Below are positions 38,880 through 53,800 of a DNA stretch of 64,000 nt, piece after piece. Source of the stretch: Perca fluviatilis (taxonomy: Eukaryota; Chordata; Actinopteri; Perciformes; Percidae). How positions within the stretch are numbered: the first letter of the stretch is position 1; each line of letters starts with the position of its first letter. Below the pieces are notes generated by a model. That model had not been told where the DNA came from. It worked only from the letters and a program-made list of their open reading frames with translations, and did not search any database. The DNA is taken from NCBI RefSeq assembly GCF_010015445.1, contig NC_053133.1, positions 30,596,252 to 30,660,251 of the forward strand, given 5' to 3'. A program made the translations under genes and the position numbers.

Positions 38880-41800
38880 GAGAGGTGCGGACGGAGTAAA
38901 CTGTCTGCAGTTTTGTTGAAGTCACAGAGAGTCACGGTTGGTTTCAAGTGTGGTTACAGTTTTTCAAAACTTCACGCAGACAGCGTTTGCTGCGATATGA
39001 TATTAATGGCAAGCCGAAAGTGGTCGTGGTGCTGTTGATGTTACAGTATTATAACTGTTTTGATTCACAATTAAGATGGAAAATAAAAGCTTTGTGTTTA
39101 ATGTATTTTTGTTGATGTTGAAATGGATTTTAAAACATATGGTATTGAAAAAAGTATCGTTAGGAACCGGCATTGAAACAGAGGCACCGGATTGAAAGAT
39201 TCTGAACGATGCCCAGCCCTAGTCATCTATCACTCCAACCTGCCTCCTTACCCTACAGTCACACTAGCTACAAGAGACAGAGACAAAGCAACAGGCTGCC
39301 ATTCATTTTCAACAGGAGTGGCCGTTAGACAGCGACAAGCAATGAGTTTGTCGCTGCCACGAGCAAGGCGGGCCGAAATAGACAAGAAGTCTATTTTATG
39401 CAAATGCTGAGTGATGTGACAAAGCGACAGCCAATCGGAGTGAAGGTAGCGTGAAGGCAGCGTGACATATGTCAGTGGCTCGAGTCGAAGAAAATATTTC
39501 AAGTTGGCGAAAATTGCTTCAGGACATCATATTTCTGTACATATCTGATATGTTTGGCATTTAATCTCATATATTGTGTTGAAGACATTGTGTGAGAAAT
39601 AAATGCTTTTATGTCCAAAAACATCGTTCTTGTGACTTAACAATACCTCTGAAGTAACTTTGACGTGCTTGAAAGTAGCACCAGAGAATTTCTGTTTACT
39701 GTTGCCAAGCAACCAGGAGTAGGCTAGGCATGCCCAGGAGCGCCCACAAGCGAGTGCATGTCGCTCTCTTTTGTAGCTAATGTAACTGTAGGGTTACACG
39801 GATTTCAGTCTTTCATGATTCCTTACCATTCATCAAAAAAGGAAATGTCAAACTGTTTAACATCAAATGCATGAAGTAAATATAAAGTGTCCTCCTATAT
39901 AATAACATATTTTGAAATATTTGTGTTCTGACAGACTACCTGGCTGTTTTCTCTCAGCGACTCACTGTGAAGTTGTGGCCTCAGCGCTGAAGTCCAACCC
40001 CTCCCATCTGAGAGACCTGGACCTGAGTCTCAACAAGCTGCAGGATTCATCAGTAAAGCTTCTATCTGCTGGACTGCAAAGTCCACACTGTAGACTGGAG
40101 ACTCTGAGGTCAGTTTACTGATTATATAGTTTATATACCACATAAAGCATTTGATTTTTTTAGGAATTAGAACACACTCAAAGGACTCAAAGGACTATCA
40201 TGACAAAATCCTAGAGTACACCACTTAAACGCTTTCGTAAAAAGTTGATGGAAACGGCTAGGGCTGCAGCTATCGATTATTTTAGTAATCGAGTATTCTA
40301 CAGATTATTTCATCGAGTAATCGGGTAAGAAATACGTTTGCTTTACAGTAAAGAACAAATATACAAAAGTGGTTTCCTTTTTTCGAAAAAGCAACATTTT
40401 AATTGCCTAAATTGCATACAATAACAGGGATAGATGCTAATATTTTAAGCACAGGCCACATGGGGCACCAAGCCCCCTCTGTTGGCAAAAGTACATATTT
40501 GGTGGCCCAAATGTAAATCTTTTTCACCCCCCTTCCCCTTATTGCCTCTGGCTCTTTGCACTGGATATGCAAAAGAGCTGTTCACTAACCAGAGGGTAAA
40601 TGTGACTGTACAAAACTTACAGCAGGTCAATTCAACTAGATTGTTCAGGGGGACACATTTTATGAAGGCTAATACTGAGTGAGGAGAAAGCGTAGCGGCA
40701 AATGTAACTTTGTCCAGTTTATTTTTCCGAGGCGAATAGAACGGGCAGCTACGTGCGGTGTCCGATCATGCTGTATTTGTTGCTATCACCTAGCAACCTA
40801 ATTACGTGAGGAAAGCTGTGAAAGGTGAAGTTTTCGGAGGAATCCTAGCCAAATCAGTCTAATACATTGATGCCATTAACACAAAGTTTAGGAGCGCAAT
40901 ACTAATGATTTAGTTTGAAGTTCCTGTGATGTGACGTTTCCAGTCTATGGTCAGACTCAAACACACGGAGCTCTGAAGCAGACCTGTGCGTCGCTTAGTG
41001 TCTAGTCTCTCTGTAAAAAGCTGGGCAGCTTCAGGTTTATGATGGACGTGCTCAGCTGTGGTCATGCGTTTGTGCTCTGTGTAATTCTGCAGCAGTAGTT
41101 TTGGTTTTCCACCTCCAATGTATAGCAGCGTACAGCCACCTCTCCAGCTAAACTATTTGTCTCATTCAGAGACCCAAGCGGGGCTCTGTGTCTGTCAGAA
41201 GGTCTGAGATCTACCGTATCAGCAGAGCAATCACATAATGCACAGCAGGCTATGGTGCAGGTAGATTATTTTCTGAAATATAGTATTCTTGTAATAGCCT
41301 ATGATAACTTTATTTTTCTCAAAAAAACTTTATTTTTCTCAAAATATATCACAACTCTTGCAAATCACAGAGTACACAGACATACTGTATTTTGAATGTG
41401 CAAAGATTTGACCAGAGAAAACCCAAGACTATACCGCAAACCCATACGGAGTACTGAAGCGAAATGAAAATTGAGCGGAAGTACGTAGGACGACGGAGCC
41501 AGGCTAGGCTACATGTGTGCTGACTCAGATAGAATTAGTAGTTTAAGTCGATCCAAAGGAGAATATAGAGAGTACCATTTTTGAGGTGGTACAAAAACTA
41601 CAGTCAATATCACCGGAAGCGCCGAGTTTTTTATTGGTTGATTTTAACCATGTGATACTGAAAAAAGCACTTCCACATTACTATCAATACGTCACTTGCC
41701 CAACCAGACGGAATAAAACACTTGATCTGTGTTATGGGTCAGTAAAGGACGCCTTCAAATCACTTCCATTACCTCCTTTGGGCTCGGCCGATCACAACTG

Positions 41801-44800
41801 TGTGTTTTTACTGCCCACCTACAAGACTGTCTATTGCAGAATGCCTGACAGCCTTACTGCAATATATTCCATTTTTGTCCCAGTAGTGATTCATTTTATG
41901 AATAGCAATAAGATGGGGAAATTGTCTTAGTGTGATTTTAGTGTTTTGTTCTGTGTGTATGGTGTTTGTTGTTTATATGTTTGAGAAATAGCCTGAACTT
42001 CCTCTCTGGAACTTAATTTACCTACGGGTACAAATAAATGAACCTGAACCTGAAAGCAATACAGAATGCCTGACAGCCTTACTGCAATATATTCCATTAT
42101 GTTTTTATGTGTGAATTGTAATCTATGTTTCTCTTTACATAAAGATATTTGCAGCATAAATTGATTCAGAAAAGGGTAGAAATACAGTGCCTTGCGAAAG
42201 TATTCGGCCCCCTTGAACTTTTCGGCCACATTTCAGGCCTCAAACATAAAGATATAAAACTGTAATTTTTTGTGAAGAATCAACAACAAGTGGGACACAA
42301 TCATGAAGTGGAACGAAATTTATTGGATATTTCAAACCTTTTAAACAAATAAAAAACTGAAATATTGGGCGTGCAAAATTATTCAGCCCCCTTAAGTTAA
42401 TACTTTGTAGCGCCACCTTTTGCTGCGATTACAGCTGTAAGTCGCTTGGGGTATGTCTCTATCAGTTTTGCACATCGAGAGACTGACATTTTTGCCCATT
42501 CCTCCTTGCAAAACAGCTCGAGCTCCGTGAGGTTGGATGGAGAGTGTTTGTGAAAAGCAGTTTTCAGTTCTTTCCACAGATTCTCGATTGGATTCAGGTC
42601 TGGACTTTGACTTGGCCATTCTAACACCTGGATATGTTTATTTGTGAACCATTCCATTGTAGATTTTGCTTTATGTTTTGGATCATTGTCTTGTTGGAAG
42701 ACAAATCTCCGTCCCAGTCTCAGGTCTTTTGCAGACTCCATCAGGTTTTCTTCCAGAATGGTCCTGTATTTGGCTCCATCCATCTTCCCATCAATTTTAA
42801 CCATCTTCCCTGTCCCTGCTGAAGAAAAGCAGGCCCAAACCATGATGCTGCCACCACCATGTTTGACAGTGGGGATGGTGTGTTCAGGGTGATGAGCTGT
42901 GTTGCTTTTCGCCACGCAACATAACGTTTTGCATTGTTGCCAAAAGTTCAATTTTGGTTTCATCTGACCACAGCACCTTCTTCCACATGTTTGGTGTGTC
43001 TCCCAGGTGGCTTTTGGCAAACTTTACGCGACACTTTTATGGATATCTTTAAGAAATGGCTTTCTTCTTGCCACTCTTCCATAAAGGCCAGATTTGTGCA
43101 GTATACGACTGATTGTTGTCCTATGGACAGAGTCTCCCACCTCAGCTGTAGATCTCTGCAGTTCATCCAGAGTGATCATGGGCCTCTTGGCTGCATCTCT
43201 GATCAGTCTTCTCATTGTATGAGCTGAAAGTTTAGAGGGACGGCCGGGTGCCCGTAGAATTTGTAGTGGTCTGATACTCCTTCCATTTCAATATTATCGC
43301 TTGCACAGTGCTCCTTGGGATGTTTAAAGCTTGGGAAATCTTTTTGTATCCAAATCCGGCTTTAAACTTCTCCACAACAATATCTCGGACCAGCCTGATG
43401 TGTTCCTTGTTCTTCATGATGCTCTCTGCGCTTTACACGGACCTCTGAGACTATCACAGAGCAGGTGCATTTATACGGAGACTTGATTACACACAGCTGG
43501 ATTCTATTTATCATCATTAGTCATTTAGGTCAACATTGGATCATTCAGAGATCCTCACTGAACTTCTGGAGAGAGTTTGCTGCACTGAAAGTAAAGGGGC
43601 TGAATAATTTTGCACGCCCACTTTTTCAGTTTTTTATTTGTTAAAAAAGTTTGAAATAGCCAATGAATTTCGTTCCACTTCATAACTGGGACCCACTTGT
43701 TGTTGATTCTTCACAAAAAATTACAGTTTTATATCTTTATGTTTGAGGCCTGAAATGTGGCAAAAGGTCGAAACGTTCAAGGGGGCCAAATACTTTCGCA
43801 AGGCACTGTAGGTGCATCAAAATTCACCAGAATGCAGGAAATGAAGAGTTTAATGCTCAAAAATTTCAATACATCATTTTAAATCTTTTGGTGTTATTGG
43901 AATAAAAAAATCATAAATCTCACACTAAAGTGAAAAAGGCTGTTGCTGCAATTTGGTTAATTTTGCAGGAAAAAACACTGTTGTTATTATTAGATGAGGA
44001 GCCTACGATCAAAATAATGAAGTTACTGTCTGTGCATATGTCTGACCTGGGCTGGCACATGTTCACGTTAAAAAGCGTGTGCGTGCACAAGCACTACGCA
44101 AAGTGTTCCAGTTTTAGTTACGGGAAATCTGGTCACCCTAATGTAGCAGCATGTTTGCAGCTTAAAATTATCAAAACTTTCTGTCGTTTTCTCTTGCCGG
44201 TCTCTTCTTAACCCCTCACTATTTTTGCTGTCATCCTTCATTTTGTAAACTGCGCCCAGCGTCAGCCCGTTGTGCACTAGTAATAATCTTCCTTTCGGAA
44301 ACAGTGAGCCTTACAACATTAGTTACATTAATTAAACAAAGCTTCGAGGCAAAGAATTTTGCATCGAGGATTTATAGTAATTGAATTATTCGAGTTACTT
44401 GAAAAATCGTTTCAGCCCTAGAAACAACAAGCACATAAATGAAAACATACAAATTGATGGTAACAGACAAATTACAATATGAATGTACTAATCCCACTTG
44501 CAACTCCATGTCCATGGTTCAAACTCCCTTGCATAAAGGTGAACTATCAACACTCCCCACAAAGCCGCTTTAACTTATTATTTAAAAATTGCCTTTGTTT
44601 GGCTTTGTTAAATATGCACATGTAGGTTGTTCCATAAAGAAATCACAGCATAGAAAAATAAGCTTTTTGCTATTTTACCTTTAGCACAAAGAATATTGCA
44701 TGACATAATGCTTGCTCTTGTGCAGTTACTGTAAGTTGACTTCCAACTATGTCAATTGACAGTTAATATGTTCTGGGGTTTTTAACTTGATTTTCAACAG

Positions 44801-47800
44801 GTAATAATCTAACTTGTTTCATTTTTGTAGGTCCTATATGTGAACTGGGAGGAGCATTGAAGATGTATCTGATTATTCTTATTCCTAGCTACCTACTAGC
44901 GTTTGTTTTACAGACTTTTCTGAGTCCACTACACAATATGGTGCAGGCATAGTCTAAATGGCACTGGATTAATAAGGCAACTGAACTTTTCTTCACATTT
45001 AATAGAACAAACAAGTGTAATGAAAAAAAACCTTTTTACATTATAAGATAACATTTTAGAGAAAGATTGGTTGATAGAGGCTCTGAAGTATTTGACACTG
45101 GTTTCTAATTCAATATTTCCTTCACACTGTATTAATTGTATTGCTTCTTTTGAGCTTAGAGAGAAGTGTTTAGTGCCAAATAAAAGGACTCCCAGATCAG
45201 AAAATCTCTCTCTTAACAGAGACAGTTCTCTATTAAGAGTACCATAGTACTCTTAATAGTATATTTTCCAGTGGATACAAATAAGGTAGAATCATCTGCG
45301 TAAAGCATAATTTTAAAAACAACAATGGTCCGAAGGTAGAGCCCTTTGGTACCCCACATGTGACCTCCATAACTGTGGACAGGGCCTTTACACACCTATT
45401 TACTGTTTGCCAACCAGGATTCAAACCAAGTTACTGTTATTTAGTGTCCCTCCGCTTTGCATTGGGCCAAATAACGCCCCTAAGACGTGATATAATCACA
45501 ACATACCACGGCCTGTCACAGGCTTTTGCTTAAATAAATGATTACACACTGATGAAATCCTCTTCTTATGAGCACAGGGTGTTTATGATGCTATGTGTTG
45601 CACCCTCTCTTTTCACAGCACCTTTCCTCTTGAACTCTACCAGATTTGCCCAGAATGGAGTTCTGGATGAGTTCAAGAACTCATTGATTATAACATAGTA
45701 ATGTCGAGCCACACATATAAATGGATTATGAATGGATTAATATCTACACATTTATTCTTAATACAGATTGTGGGGCTGTGGGTTGTCAGAGTTCAGCTGT
45801 GCTTCTCTGGCCTCAGCTCTGATGTCTCACCCCTCCCATCTGAGGAAGCTGGACCTGAGTGATAACGAGCTGCAGGATTCAGGATTGGAGCTGCTGTGTG
45901 ATTTTCTGAAGAGTCCAGACTGTGGTCTGAAGACTCTAAGGTCAGTTCACTGACTCTCTGTTATTATAATAGATCTCATATGTTTAATTAAAAATTTAAC
46001 CTAATTTATATGCATACTAGGGATGTCACAATAACCAATACATCTGTACCAAGTCAAAGTTTTCCTAAAGTACCACACTTTAACCACACAGTAACACACT
46101 CAGCCTTTGGCTTTAGCGTATATCTACGGCAACAGCTTTCATGAGTTCACCAAGAACTAGGGATGGAAGCTGGGAACCTGGAGCTTGGAATTAGGTTGGA
46201 AGCTGGGATGCGGGTGCTTTGAATGGAAGCTGGGACCCTGAGGCTTGGGATTAGGTTGGAAGCTGGGATGTGGGTGCTTTGAATGGAAGCTGGGAACCTG
46301 AGGCTTGGGATGGAATTAATAATAGTAAAACAATAACAATGTCAATCTACTCTACTCAGGAAAGCACTAGTAATTGATTAGGACACAGTAATGTTGAGCT
46401 ACACAATGAAATCCTGGACATATTTGATTGGATTTTAAGTAGATTGTATCTACTTTATGTATTCTTTATTCAGATTGAGGTGGTGCAGTTTGTCAGAGAT
46501 CAGCTGTGCTAATCTGGCCTCAGGGCTGAAGGCCAACCCCTCCCATCTGAGAGTGCTGGACCTGAGAGACAACAAGCTTCAGGATTCAGGAGTGAAGCTG
46601 CTGTGTGACTTTCTGGAGAGTCCAAACTTTGAACTGGAAACTCTGAGGTCAGTTCCCTGACTCTGTTACTGTTATAGATCTATTATGTATAATTAACAAT
46701 TAAACCTAATTCATGTGCAAACATAGCATGCATCCACTTACATCCAACGTTGCAATTATGTCTGCAGTAACAAGATACTTGTGTTTCTTAAAGAAAATGT
46801 AGGAAATGTCCACTGTCAAAATCATTGAAAACAGGAACTTTTGCATCTCTTAAGTTATCAAGTTACCTCAACGGAGACGTGATCTTCTTTGGAGGAAATG
46901 TGGATTGTTTTATTTTAGCTGTTTTGACATGAGGCTGATATTTATGGTTTAGATATTAATATATCTTTGCTGCGGGACACTTTGCCTCCAGAGAAGCCCG
47001 GAGTCTTGTCTTATACTGTTTGGACCCTTAAAATGGATGAAATGGGCTGATGTGATTGGCCATTATTAGAGCCCACCATTCCTGACTACTCTCTGTTTCA
47101 TGTGAATGTAAAAATCCAGATTGAGTAGATGGCAAACATGGTGTGACCATGTTTATGTGGAATCACCAGTGCCATTAACTGAATCTGAATGTTTTAACTC
47201 ATAAAATAACTGCTGTATTTGTGTTTTTCCTTTCAGGGTGGATGGCAGAGAATACAAGGCTGCACCTGACATACATGAAGGACGTGAGTAACAAACTGTT
47301 ATTAAAGCAGGAGCACAAGTGGAAGATTGGCTGCTGTGCTTTATGGTGCTGGTTAATCCTAGTAACCACAGCAGTTCTGTTGCTTTGTACTGTTCTGTGT
47401 TGCATGTTGGGTAAGATTATGGCTGGAATCTTGGTATCGACCCACTTTGGACTTGGTCTTGACCTAAACAGGATCTGTTTCTACATTCTGGCTTTATTGG
47501 AGGTTGAATGTTGGGTCACCAGAATGTCCAAAATAGAGTTTGACATCTTAATCCCCCACCAGATCCGTCCACGTTGAAGACAAACCTCTATGTGTCTGAG
47601 GACAGAAGAGAGGATCAGTTGTGTGATCAGCTCCTTTTTCAGTCTCAGGAAATGTTACATTTCACACCTAAACTGCTGACTGAGTCTGGAAAGACTTCAT
47701 ACAGGTAACCAAATTATAAAAAGCTGATTACCTTAACCAAGTCAACTGCTTTGAGTTCTTTAACCCCACCTCCTTTCTACACTTTAATCTAAAGGTTAAC

Positions 47801-50800
47801 CGTTTCAGTTCAGTTAATCTCATTTCATTCTTAAAGGTGCAATATGTAATATTGTATGTAATACTGGCAGCTAGCGGTTAAAATAGTTACTGCACTACCA
47901 ATTCAAAATACTGGAGAGTCGTTTCCCCCGCCCCCTCCTGCCCAGACTCGAAGTTCACGGGGGTTGCCAGGCTGAGACCGCAGCATTCACAACAAAGTTG
48001 CTAGACGCTTTTCTTACATAGCCAGACATTACTTCATATCACAGCAGAGTAGCTAACATTAGATGCTTTTCTCACATAGCCAGACATTTCTTCACAGCAC
48101 AGCGGAGTAGCTAACGTTAGATGGTAGTCTCACATAGCCAGACATTACTCCACAGCACAGCAGAGTAGCTAACGTTAGATGCTAGTCTCAAATAGCCAGA
48201 CATTACTCCACAGCACAGCGGAGTCTTTTATATATGTCAATGAGCGGAGTAGCTAGCTAAAGTTAGATTCTGGCTATATTGATAGTCATAAAAGCCCGTG
48301 CTCACGTGGAGCTCTGTAACCAACTGACAGACACACTTTTTCGGCTTAAAATTACAGTATGAACCGCTAAAAACACAACAACCTCACCGTCCTCTCCACA
48401 CGCCAGTCAGGCACACTTCCTCGGCTTAGAATTACAATAAGAAACGCTAAAAATACCACTGCCTTGCTGACGGAACACACTTCATTGGCTTAGAATTACG
48501 GCAACAATCGCTAAACACACTGCAAACTCATCCTCACTCACTTCCCGATCTACAGCCCCCCTCTCGTGGCTTAAAATAACTCACCGTTGTCGGCTCCAGC
48601 TGCTGAACTACACGTTGTAAACAGCCGTGGCCCGCTTGCCTGGTCCTCCCGGTAACGTTAGCAGTTAACAGGGTTAGCATGGCGGCGTTAGCCAGGACCA
48701 GTCGGGATCACTTTACTGGCTGTGTCTCAATTGTTTTTGCGAGTAACCAACTCGGGTACTCTAGCTATATAATTCAATGTGAGTATACAAATGTTGAAAT
48801 GACATAAAATGCCCGTCTCTAGTGGCTGTGATAAATTAGCCTGAACGCTATGCTTACCTGTTCAGGAGGAAATAAGCCAATTCTGCGTCCTTTTGGGATC
48901 TATGTGTCTCCATCTTTCAAATACATCTCCAATACTTACCAGGGGGGTTGTTACGTCTCTGTTACGCAACTTTTTTTAGGTTGGGTAGAATCTATCTCCA
49001 TTTATCCTGTTCGTTTGTTTGCTGCTTTCATGGCTGTACTACGTTACAGCGTGGCAGCGGGTTGGTTACGTTTTTACAGGTATATCTGGCAACCCGGCCT
49101 GGCTGTCAAACTGGGCCGTTGGTACCAACACACAGATCAAAACATAAACAGAAATTCCGTCACGGAATGTAAATTTCAAAAAGAAAAAATACTGACATTA
49201 GCATTGTTGTCAGAAAAGATAGTATTTCAGCTTAACATGTTTCCTTAATATCTGATGATCTATTGGTGTCATTTTTGGATTTATTACAGTACAAATATTA
49301 CATATTGGACCTTTAAAGCGTTTGTATACTTCATCAGAACTGCATGTTAGATGTCACTTCACTTCACTTTAAACATGCATATAATTAACACTCCTGCAGC
49401 TGCTGCTTCTCACTCTTTTTTTCACAGAAAGTCAGTTTGATCCCCAACATTTTAAGCAATTCAGCAATCACATTTCTGAATATCTGACAGATTGGTTTTT
49501 GTGTGACTTTCAGTTTGAGATCACAACGCCTGATCAATCACCTACATCCTACAGGTTCAGGTGTCCTGGTCCAGGTGGGTTCCAGTGTGCTTTGACTGGA
49601 CTGGTGTTTGTTACGACTCAGGAGGCGGAGCTGCTGTACAACACTGTCCAATGGGATGAGAGCCTCCTCCAATCAGCTGGCAGGATGGCTGCAGGGCCGC
49701 TGTACGACATCAAGTGTTCAGAGGAGGCTGCTGTCTGTCAGCTCCACTTTCCACACTGTGAAATCATAGATGGTAAGAGATGAGTTTAATAGAGCTGCTA
49801 GTTAGTAGTAGTCAAACTAGTAACACTGCTGTAATACAATAGTTAGCCATAAAACCAAAGTTGACCAGCTGTGTGTCTCCACAGCTCCTCTGCCTGATGG
49901 CCTGTTGTCTGTCGTCCACATCACTGATGATGGGATGAGCATCCTGGAGCCGCTGGAGATTACTGACACTCACGTGGTTGTAAATGTCCCTCATCTCTCT
50001 GTCTTTGGCCTGATCTGGGATGCTGTTACAAGGTTGTGGACGAAACCGGTTAGCGGCCAAGTTCTGCTGTTCCTCGGACAACCAAACCCAGAAACACAGA
50101 GGCAAAAACTCAATTTGCTTCTCCTGCCGAGAAACATCCCTCTGAACGAGGTAAAGCGTCATGTTTGTCTTAAAACACCAGTGAGCATGTTGTAATGTGT
50201 TTGGGGGTTGTAGTGCTGTTGGTGTTGATGTAGTCCAGAACGTAGGAGGCATATGAATCAATGTCCTTGTGGAGTCCAGGGTGGCAAACTCCAGTCTGTG
50301 TGTTCAAACTGGTGCTAAGTCTGCCACTCCTAACTGTCCTCACTGAAGGTTTAACACATTTGATGAGTGGTGTGTACTTCATTTTGAAAGTTGAAATGTT
50401 CTGATGTGTCTTTAGGTGAGGGAACAACATCAACAATCTAGAAACATCCAGGTTCCTTCCACATGTAGACTCATCAAAGATCAAAGTTACACCGTCCAAT
50501 GTCCTCAGGCCGTTAAAATACAGCCGGACGTGAGTATTTCAAAATAAAAGTCTTTGTTAGTGCTGTAACATGCAGACACGTTTTCATCATTTAGTTAACT
50601 TTAGATTCTCTGCAGATACTGACTCTTTGGTTTCTCAGAAAGCAGATTTTGAGCTGGAGTTCGGACCAAACTACCACCCAACGTTTGAGATCCGCCTGCC
50701 TATAAACACACCAGAAGTGACTTTAAGAGTCCAAGACGAAGGACAGAGCGTCTGGGAGCATGACGTGGAACTGATTGGTAAAGTTTTGATCCACCTGCTA

Positions 50801-53800
50801 CAACAGAAGAGAATAGACTTATATAGTTATGAAGACAATCAGTATCGGTGGCTAAAAGCGCGATTGGGGCATTTCTAGTTAAAATCAGACGTGACTTCAC
50901 TTCCTGAAGGTTACCATGTGACCCAGAATGTGAAGTAACTCCGTTTGTTCCCTAAAGTTAAAAAAACTCTGTTTCCTTTTCTTTTCAAACGGGACATAAA
51001 CCCCGGTCTCCTGGGGGAAAGTGATCTTAGCAGTGAACTATTCCCCGGTGAATGTTCAGGACTGGTCATGTCTGTAAGTTAGATCAGAAGGAGGCTTTAG
51101 CATGAAGCTACTGTTGTTGTTCAGAGTCTGTAGCTGCTCTTCCTGTGAGACAACGCTGACCTCACTGCTTCTGAAAGATCTGATTGGCTGTTTTAAAACT
51201 AGCTCTCCATCTACATAAACAGAGGACACAAAACCATGATCTAGACCCTTTGCAAACACGTGATCACGACCACATGACAACGCAATGACGGACGGCAGAA
51301 TCACCGGAAGCACAAGCTAAACATTGTAGTAGACGAGCGGAACGTGTCATTAGTTTCAATCAGTTTAAAAAGATAACACTAAATAAACTGTAATAATAAT
51401 ACTATCTTCTTTTTTATGGCTTCTTCTATTGAACAACAAGTTGTCGTGCCGTTATCTGTCGAGGTAGGGCGTCTGGTAGGTGCTCACAAAGAGCAGTATT
51501 TGGAGAACTTGGAGATCACAGGATTGGATACTGACCCTTACCTTCTTCCTCTCTCCGTTTTCAAAGACCTCATTAAATCACAGTCTGCCCGACTTCAGTC
51601 CACACAATCTGTACCACTATTTGGTAAACAGGGTATCCCCATACACTTCTGCTGATCTCGAAGAGTTTTAAACACATCGAAGGATTATGGCGTTTCATAA
51701 TGAGGGGTGGTGATGGCACAGTGGATATGACACATGCCTTTGGTGTTGGGGATCCGGGTTTGATTCCCACTGCGATACCAACCAATGTGTCTAGTCCTAG
51801 TTGCTCCAGAGATGTGTTACCTCTGACACATATAGCAATTGTAAGTTGCTTTGGATAAAAGGTGTCAGCTAAATGAAATGTAATGTAATGTAATAACACT
51901 GAGCCAGTTAGCTGCCCTCTGCAAGAGTGCATGGCTGTATGGCTGCAGCCTGGAGACCGCCTGTCTCATGCCTGAGACAACAAATTCAGATGTTCAGAAT
52001 ACGAAATTGCGAATTATTTTCTAAATTAAGTCACGGTTAAGTTAGTAAGCATGATGCAATTAATTGAGCGCCGTTTAAACTCTTAAATTAACGATAACCA
52101 TACATAGTTGGCAGATTTGTGCATGCTAACGTTTGTTTATTTGATGAAACCTGTGATGACTTTACATTTTTTTTATTAATGCTTTTTTGCAAATTCATAA
52201 CAGTAAAAAAAAAACGACAAGCGTAACATAAAAACATAAAGGGTGAGGCTATTTGCACCCCTGGTACAATTAGCAGTGTATGCTATTTGCACCCCTGGTA
52301 CAATTAGAAGTGTATGCTATTTGCACCCCTGGTACAATTAGCAGTGTTTGCTATTTGCACCCCTGGTACAATTAGCAGTATGCTATTTGTACCCTGGTGC
52401 AATTAGAAGTGTATGCTATTTGCACCCCTGGTACAATTAGAAGTGTATGCTATGTGTATGCTATTTGCACCCCTGGTACAATTAGAAGTGTATGCTATTT
52501 GCACCCTGGTACAAATATCAATGTATGCTATTTGCACCTGTGCATTTAGTACGCTTGGCATATATTTCACACAGTTATCCATACTACTCATGTATTACAC
52601 CTTTTGGAATATTATGCGTCCTGACATTCTTACCCTAACCATAACCATCCCACTCCTCTTGCCTAAACCTAACCAACCCAACCAGAGCAGGCATATTCAT
52701 GAGTCCTCCCTACCACCCTGCAAAAAAATACAACGTTCGCGGGGTCCTGACTTGCGCAATTGCATGCAAATTATCCAATCCAAATTTAAAAACATAAGAT
52801 CACCACACAGGGGAATCGAACACCAAACTCCCATACCAAAGGCAAACGCACTAACCACTCACCTAGCAGTTCTTTCAGGAAGATGAACAACTTTTTACCA
52901 CTTGGTTTCTTCAAGCCTCGGTTGCTAGGTAACCATACTGTATACAAAAAAGTAGGTACTAACTAACAAACTAACGGTTGTATGCTTTCACTGAAGACAG
53001 AAAGCGCAACTGTAGTATCCATTTTCCGCTAGAAATTCAATTGTTATAAACTTTAGAGACAAAACCTCCCTAATATGCCAGTTTCTGCGGTCATGGAAGA
53101 TGAACGTCCGCCATGATTTCGGTGCACGCGAGCAACGTTTTTTTGTTGTTACGTCACAAGGTGTAAATAGCTCAGCTGTGTGGCCGAGGCTATTCGTACC
53201 GGGGGTGCAAATAGACACTCCGAAACATAAAACATATGCCAAATGCAAAAAAGTATAGCTCAACAATGAAGCCACCCACATAATACTAAAATTAATACAC
53301 TTTTACAATTATTACATATAAGACCACAGAAGAGTAGGCTCCAATAAAAAGGTTTTCATGCCTCCCATTAGAAGAGGATCTGATATCTAACATTTAGATA
53401 AGAGGTGGTTAACCAATATTTTATTATAGGCTAAATCTTTTTAATCTTCTATAATTTCAAAAGCTACATTTATGGATATGAAATTTGACAACAAACATTA
53501 GGATTAATATGAAATATTGGTTAACCTCCTTTCTGAAATCAAACTGCATCAGCGTTTAACGTTGATGTTTGTTCAAGCCATATTACATGAGACAAACATG
53601 AAACTGCTTTGCTAGCTCCATCGTGTTGTAACTAAGACATCTGCTGAAAAAAATAATTGTATTCATTAGCATAATTTCTGTACTTTTTAGTTCAAAATAT
53701 CCAAAACACCAAAGTACGAAGACATAGCAGACCAGACGCGAGCTATAATTTTGAAAAGTCGAAGCTCGGGACGGCACCAGCCGGGAGGCCATGAGACGGG

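Larger units (their letters stand above)
40259..44420. mobile_element. composite hAT insertion (4.2 kb) in NLR intron 4
   Basis: The ends TAGGGCTGCAGCTATCGATT and ATCGTTTCAGCCCTA are inverted, with ATCGA-rich subterminal sequence. The flanking 8-mers GAAACGGC and GAAACAAC match at 6 of 8. The interior hosts a LINE endonuclease piece, a truncated LINE and a Tc1 element. Confidence 0.7.

Noticed and set aside
48850..49248. 132-codon frame in the TTAA element
   Set aside because: It lies wholly inside a non-autonomous transposon and shows no transposase motif.
49514..49554. Alternative acceptor at 49513 for the FIIND exon
   Set aside because: It would enter in phase 0, whereas exon 8 leaves phase 2, and it would duplicate the SYR junction. 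The acceptor at 49554 fits phase and family.
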